From: Rhizobiales bacterium Ga0077548 | Lineage (GTDB): Bacteria > Pseudomonadota > Alphaproteobacteria > Rhizobiales > Xanthobacteraceae | Assembly (NCBI GenBank): GCA_001464215.1 | Contig: LNEZ01000085.1 | Span: forward strand, 1 to 64,000 | Length of the DNA stretch: 64,000 nucleotides | Reading direction: 5' to 3' | In this document: piece by piece, positions 61,320-64,000 of the stretch | How positions within the stretch are numbered: position 1 is the first letter of the stretch | How the letters are laid out: every line of letters begins with the position of its first letter | Position numbers and translations under genes: made by a program | The notes under the pieces: model-generated | The model's input: the letters and a program-made list of their open reading frames with translations, nothing else | Told to the model about the DNA's origin: nothing | Databases searched by the model: none

Positions 61320-62249
61320 ATGTCCGACAAGAACGATCCGTTATCGCCTGCCCGCTCCTTTCAGGGCCTGATCCTCGCGCTCCAGAATTTCTGGGCGAAG
61401 CAGGGTTGCGTGATCCTGCAGCCTTACGACATGGAGATGGGTGCCGGCACCTTTCACCCGGCGACGACGCTGCGCGCGCTCGGGCCGAAGCCGTGGAACG
61501 TCGCCTACGTGCAGCCGTCGCGCCGCCCGAAAGACGGCCGCTATGGCGAGAACCCGAACCGGCTCCAGCATTATTATCAGTATCAGGTGATCTTGAAGCC
61601 ATCGCCGCCGAATTTGCAGGAGCTTTATCTGCAATCGCTCGCCGCGATCGGCATCGACGCCAAGGTCCACGACATCCGCTTCGCCGAAGACGACTGGGAA
61701 AGCCCGACGCTCGGCGCGTGGGGCCTCGGCTGGGAATGCTGGTGCGACGGCATGGAAGTTTCGCAGTTCACTTATTTCCAGCAGGTCGCAGGCTTCGAAT
61801 GCGCGCCGGTTTCGGGCGAGCTTACTTACGGTCTCGAGCGGCTCGCGATGTACGTGCAGGGCGTCGAGAACGTTTACGATCTCAACTTCAACGGGTTAGA
61901 GGGCGATAAAAAAGTCACTTACGGCGACGTGTTCCTGCAAGCCGAAAAAGAATATTCGAAGCACAATTTCGAACTCGCCGACACCGAGATGCTTTTTCAG
62001 CAGTTCAAGATGGCGGAGAGCGCCTGCACCAAATATCTCGAAGCGGGCTGGAAAGATGGCAGCCGGGAAGAGCATCTGATGGCCCTGCCCGCCTACGACC
62101 AGTGCATCAAGGCGAGTCATGTCTTTAACCTGCTCGACTCGCGCGGCGTGATCTCGGTCACCGAACGCCAAAGCTATATCCTGCGCGTGCGCGAGCTTGC
62201 GAAGGCCTGTGGCGCGGCGTGGCTGAAAACCGAAGGAGGCCGCGCATGA
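61320..62249 (+). CDS. glyQ: Glycyl-tRNA synthetase alpha subunit
   Basis: Alpha chain of the heterotetrameric glycyl-tRNA synthetase, the active site of glycine activation. The 309-residue protein begins with [21 protein letters not shown] and has [33 protein letters not shown], the class II motif region, and [32 protein letters not shown]. Length is normal. It is in the same row as an isochorismatase-like gene and glyS; the next start overlaps by ATGA. Confidence 0.97.
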   Translation: MSDKNDPLSPARSFQGLILALQNFWAKQGCVILQPYDMEMGAGTFHPATTLRALGPKPWNVAYVQPSRRPKDGRYGENPNRLQHYYQYQVILKPSPPNLQELYLQSLAAIGIDAKVHDIRFAEDDWESPTLGAWGLGWECWCDGMEVSQFTYFQQVAGFECAPVSGELTYGLERLAMYVQGVENVYDLNFNGLEGDKKVTYGDVFLQAEKEYSKHNFELADTEMLFQQFKMAESACTKYLEAGWKDGSREEHLMALPAYDQCIKASHVFNLLDSRGVISVTERQSYILRVRELAKACGAAWLKTEGGRA

Positions 62250-62845
62250 ACGCACCGAAGACGTTGCTGCAAATGTCCGGCGCGCCGCTCGAGCCGGGCA
62301 AGTTTTCTGAAAGCGCGGTCATTATCATCGACGCGCAGAACGAATATGTGACCGGCAAGCTGCCGCTTTCCGGGATCAACCCTGCGCTCGACAATATTGC
62401 GATCCTCTTGAAAGCCGCGCGCGCAGCGGGCGCGCCGATCATCCACGTACAGCACAAAGGCCGCGCGGGCGGGCTGTTCGATCCGGGCGCGGATGCATTC
62501 AAACTCGCGCCGCAAGCTGCGAATGAAAGCGGCGAAGCGATTGTCGAAAAGCCGCTGCCGAATGCATTTGCACAGACCAATTTGCAGGACCTGTTGACCA
62601 AGACCGGCAGGAAATCTCTGATCGTCGCCGGCTTCCAGACGCATATGTGCATCTCGTCCACCGTGCGCGCGGCGCTCGATCTCGGCTATCGCACCACGGT
62701 CGTTTCGGACGCCGCGGCTACGCGCGACCTGCCCGATCCGACCGGAGGCCCGGCGTTCGCGGCCGATACGCTGCATCGGGCGGCACTCGCGGGGCTTGCC
62801 GATCGTTTTGCGATTGTCGCGAAGCTCGCAGAGCTGAAGGCCTGA
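62246..62845 (+). CDS. Isochorismatase-family cysteine hydrolase inserted between glyQ and glyS
   Basis: Cysteine hydrolase of 199 residues, a member of the isochorismatase/nicotinamidase fold. The catalytic set is the Asp in [10 protein letters not shown] (D29), a Lys in [10 protein letters not shown], and the Cys in [17 protein letters not shown]. The fold acts on amides and enol ethers such as nicotinamide, isochorismate or peptides; the target is not clear. The ATG at 62246 overlaps glyQ stop by four bases. glyS begins one base after the stop, so the gene is embedded in the synthetase operon. Confidence 0.87.
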   Translation: MNAPKTLLQMSGAPLEPGKFSESAVIIIDAQNEYVTGKLPLSGINPALDNIAILLKAARAAGAPIIHVQHKGRAGGLFDPGADAFKLAPQAANESGEAIVEKPLPNAFAQTNLQDLLTKTGRKSLIVAGFQTHMCISSTVRAALDLGYRTTVVSDAAATRDLPDPTGGPAFAADTLHRAALAGLADRFAIVAKLAELKA

Positions 62846-62846
62846 G

Positions 62847-64000
62847 ATGCCCGACCTTCTCCTGGAACTTTTCTCCGAGGAAATTCCCGCCCGAATGCAA
62901 CGGCAGGCGGCGGAGAATCTGAAAAAGCTAGTCACCGACGCGCTGGTGAACGGCGGGCTGGTCTATGAAGGCGCGAAGGCGTTTGTGACCCCGCGCCGCC
63001 TCGCGCTCTCTATTCATGGCCTGCCCGCAAAGCAGCCCGACCTGAAAGAAGAGAAAAAAGGTCCGCGCGTCGGCGCGCCGGACGGCGCGATCCAGGGATT
63101 TCTGAAAGGCGCGGGGCTGAAGTCGATCTCGGAAGCGAAAGTCCAGCACGACAAGAAGGGCGACTTCTATATCGCGATCACCGAGAAGAAGGGTCGCGCG
63201 ACGCAAGAGGTGATTGCGGAAATCATACCCGGCATTCTAACAGACTTTCCTTGGCCAAAATCCATGCGTTGGGGTGGCGCAGGCGGCCCAACGCTGAGGA
63301 TTACTAAGACGGCCCCTGGCATCGACGTTAAAGTCACTGAATTTTCTTGGGTTCGCCCACTACACTCTGTGATCTGCACCTTTGGTCCTGAGACCGAGGA
63401 ACCGGCAATAATTCCTTTCAAAGTTCCCTACACAAACATTGTCGCCAGCAACTCGACTCGCGGCCATCGCGTGATGTCGTCGGGCGAAATTTCCGTGAAA
63501 CGGCTCGACGATTACGCGAAGAAGCTGGAAGCCGCGCGGGTGGTGCTGGACGCCGACCGCCGTAAGGAAATCATTCTTTCAGACGCGAAGAACATCGCGC
63601 TCGCGCAAGGGCTGGAACTGGTCGAAGACGAGGCGTTACTCGAAGAAGTCGCGGGTCTGGTCGAATGGCCGGTTGTGATGATCGGCGAATTCGAGAAAGA
63701 ATTTCTCGATATTCCCGCCGAAGTGATCCGCGCCACCATCCGCATCAACCAGAAGTGCTTTGTGCTGCGCGATCCCAAGACCGGCAAGCTCGCGAATAAA
63801 TTCATTCTGGTTTCCAATTTAGAGGCGACCGACGGCGGCGAAGCAATTAAGGCGGGCAATGCGCGCGTGATCCGCGCACGGCTTTCGGACGCGAAGTTCT
63901 TCTGGGACACCGACCGCAAGACCAAGCTCGAAGCGCGGCTGCCGAAATTCGAGCAGATCACGTTCCACGAGAAGCTCGGCACGCAAGCGGCTCGCATCGA
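62847..64000 (+). CDS. glyS: Glycyl-tRNA synthetase beta subunit, partial at window end
   Basis: Start of the beta chain; about 385 residues are in the window without a stop and the rest lies beyond 64000. The first residues [17 protein letters not shown] are typical, then [14 protein letters not shown] and [30 protein letters not shown] and [30 protein letters not shown]. Between about 63220 and 63460 the codons are softer (ATT, CTA, ACA, TCT, AAA) than the rest, with an extra loop ([20 protein letters not shown]) before WVRPLHS, so this segment differs in style from its flanks. The start follows the isochorismatase-like stop by one base. Confidence 0.95.
   Translation, partial: MPDLLLELFSEEIPARMQRQAAENLKKLVTDALVNGGLVYEGAKAFVTPRRLALSIHGLPAKQPDLKEEKKGPRVGAPDGAIQGFLKGAGLKSISEAKVQHDKKGDFYIAITEKKGRATQEVIAEIIPGILTDFPWPKSMRWGGAGGPTLRITKTAPGIDVKVTEFSWVRPLHSVICTFGPETEEPAIIPFKVPYTNIVASNSTRGHRVMSSGEISVKRLDDYAKKLEAARVVLDADRRKEIILSDAKNIALAQGLELVEDEALLEEVAGLVEWPVVMIGEFEKEFLDIPAEVIRATIRINQKCFVLRDPKTGKLANKFILVSNLEATDGGEAIKAGNARVIRARLSDAKFFWDTDRKTKLEARLPKFEQITFHEKLGTQAARI

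Noticed and set aside
1-64000. CRISPR arrays, complete insertion sequences or prophage genes
   Set aside because: I saw no regularly spaced repeat series, no transposase or integrase motifs, and no phage structural genes in the window.

Overview
This window looks like chromosome of a high-GC alphaproteobacterium of the order Hyphomicrobiales (Rhizobiales), probably close to the Bradyrhizobium/Xanthobacteraceae group. The evidence is the gene content (a fused but degenerate RibB, a Nudix/winged-helix NAD regulator beside nadABC, TIGR02301, DUF1194, RT0821-type and extensin-like proteins, a cobalamin-free core set) and several families of short dispersed palindromes typical of such genomes. This placement is an inference; no rRNA is present. 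Most genes are housekeeping and closely packed, with many 1-4 bp stop/start overlaps.

Layout. 1-2064: two lower-GC ABC exporter genes ending at the 3' end of a tRNA-Gln gene, possibly the edge of a genomic island. 2065-10951: tRNA-Gln, tRNA-Pro, cspA, an MBL hydrolase, an acyl-CoA ligase, two envelope proteins (extensin-like and L,D-transpeptidase), a small orphan protein, a CorA transporter, an SDR with pdxH, and a surface lipoprotein. 10952-13846: an accessory patch with a structured non-coding stretch, a higBA toxin-antitoxin operon with a 25-bp palindromic operator, and a DNA methyltransferase fused to a nuclease-like domain, whose frame is broken at a run of nine G. 13986-21326: a DnaJ-family protein, fabI, a flavin monooxygenase, an enolase-superfamily enzyme with a TetR regulator, aroC and ribB.

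21402-32000: a DUF1194 protein, an RNA methyltransferase, a MATE transporter, tlyA-dxs-xseB with a deacetylase, then an SDR and an acyl-CoA dehydrogenase. 32020-41412: TsaC/Sua5, an FAD oxidoreductase, a Nudix gene with no usual start codon, small exported proteins, a dihydroorotase-like enzyme lacking one metal His, YgfZ, Tag, an HD hydrolase, a tyrosine phosphatase and the NadQ-like regulator. 41409-45175: the nadA-nadB-nadC operon with a palindromic operator upstream. 45403-47902: two tandem MFS paralogues. 48016-52844: a CMD-like protein, an AcuI-like reductase, a small exported protein, a LysR regulator and a TPR lipid/envelope-type protein gene broken by an apparent deletion. 53014-64000: ispE, polyprenyl diphosphate synthase, a membrane glycosyltransferase, DUF2007, a TrmN6-like methyltransferase, an S49 peptidase, a MacAB-type exporter and glyQ, an isochorismatase-like gene and glyS (cut by the window end).

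How the genes work together: dxs and ispE feed isoprenoid precursors to the polyprenyl synthase; nadABC make quinolinate and nicotinate mononucleotide under a probable NadQ switch; glyQ and glyS form glycyl-tRNA synthetase. The patch at 11.0-13.8 kb is the best candidate for an unusual system: a compact addiction module back to back with a possibly phase-variable, single-protein modification/restriction enzyme whose recognition segment has foreign base composition.
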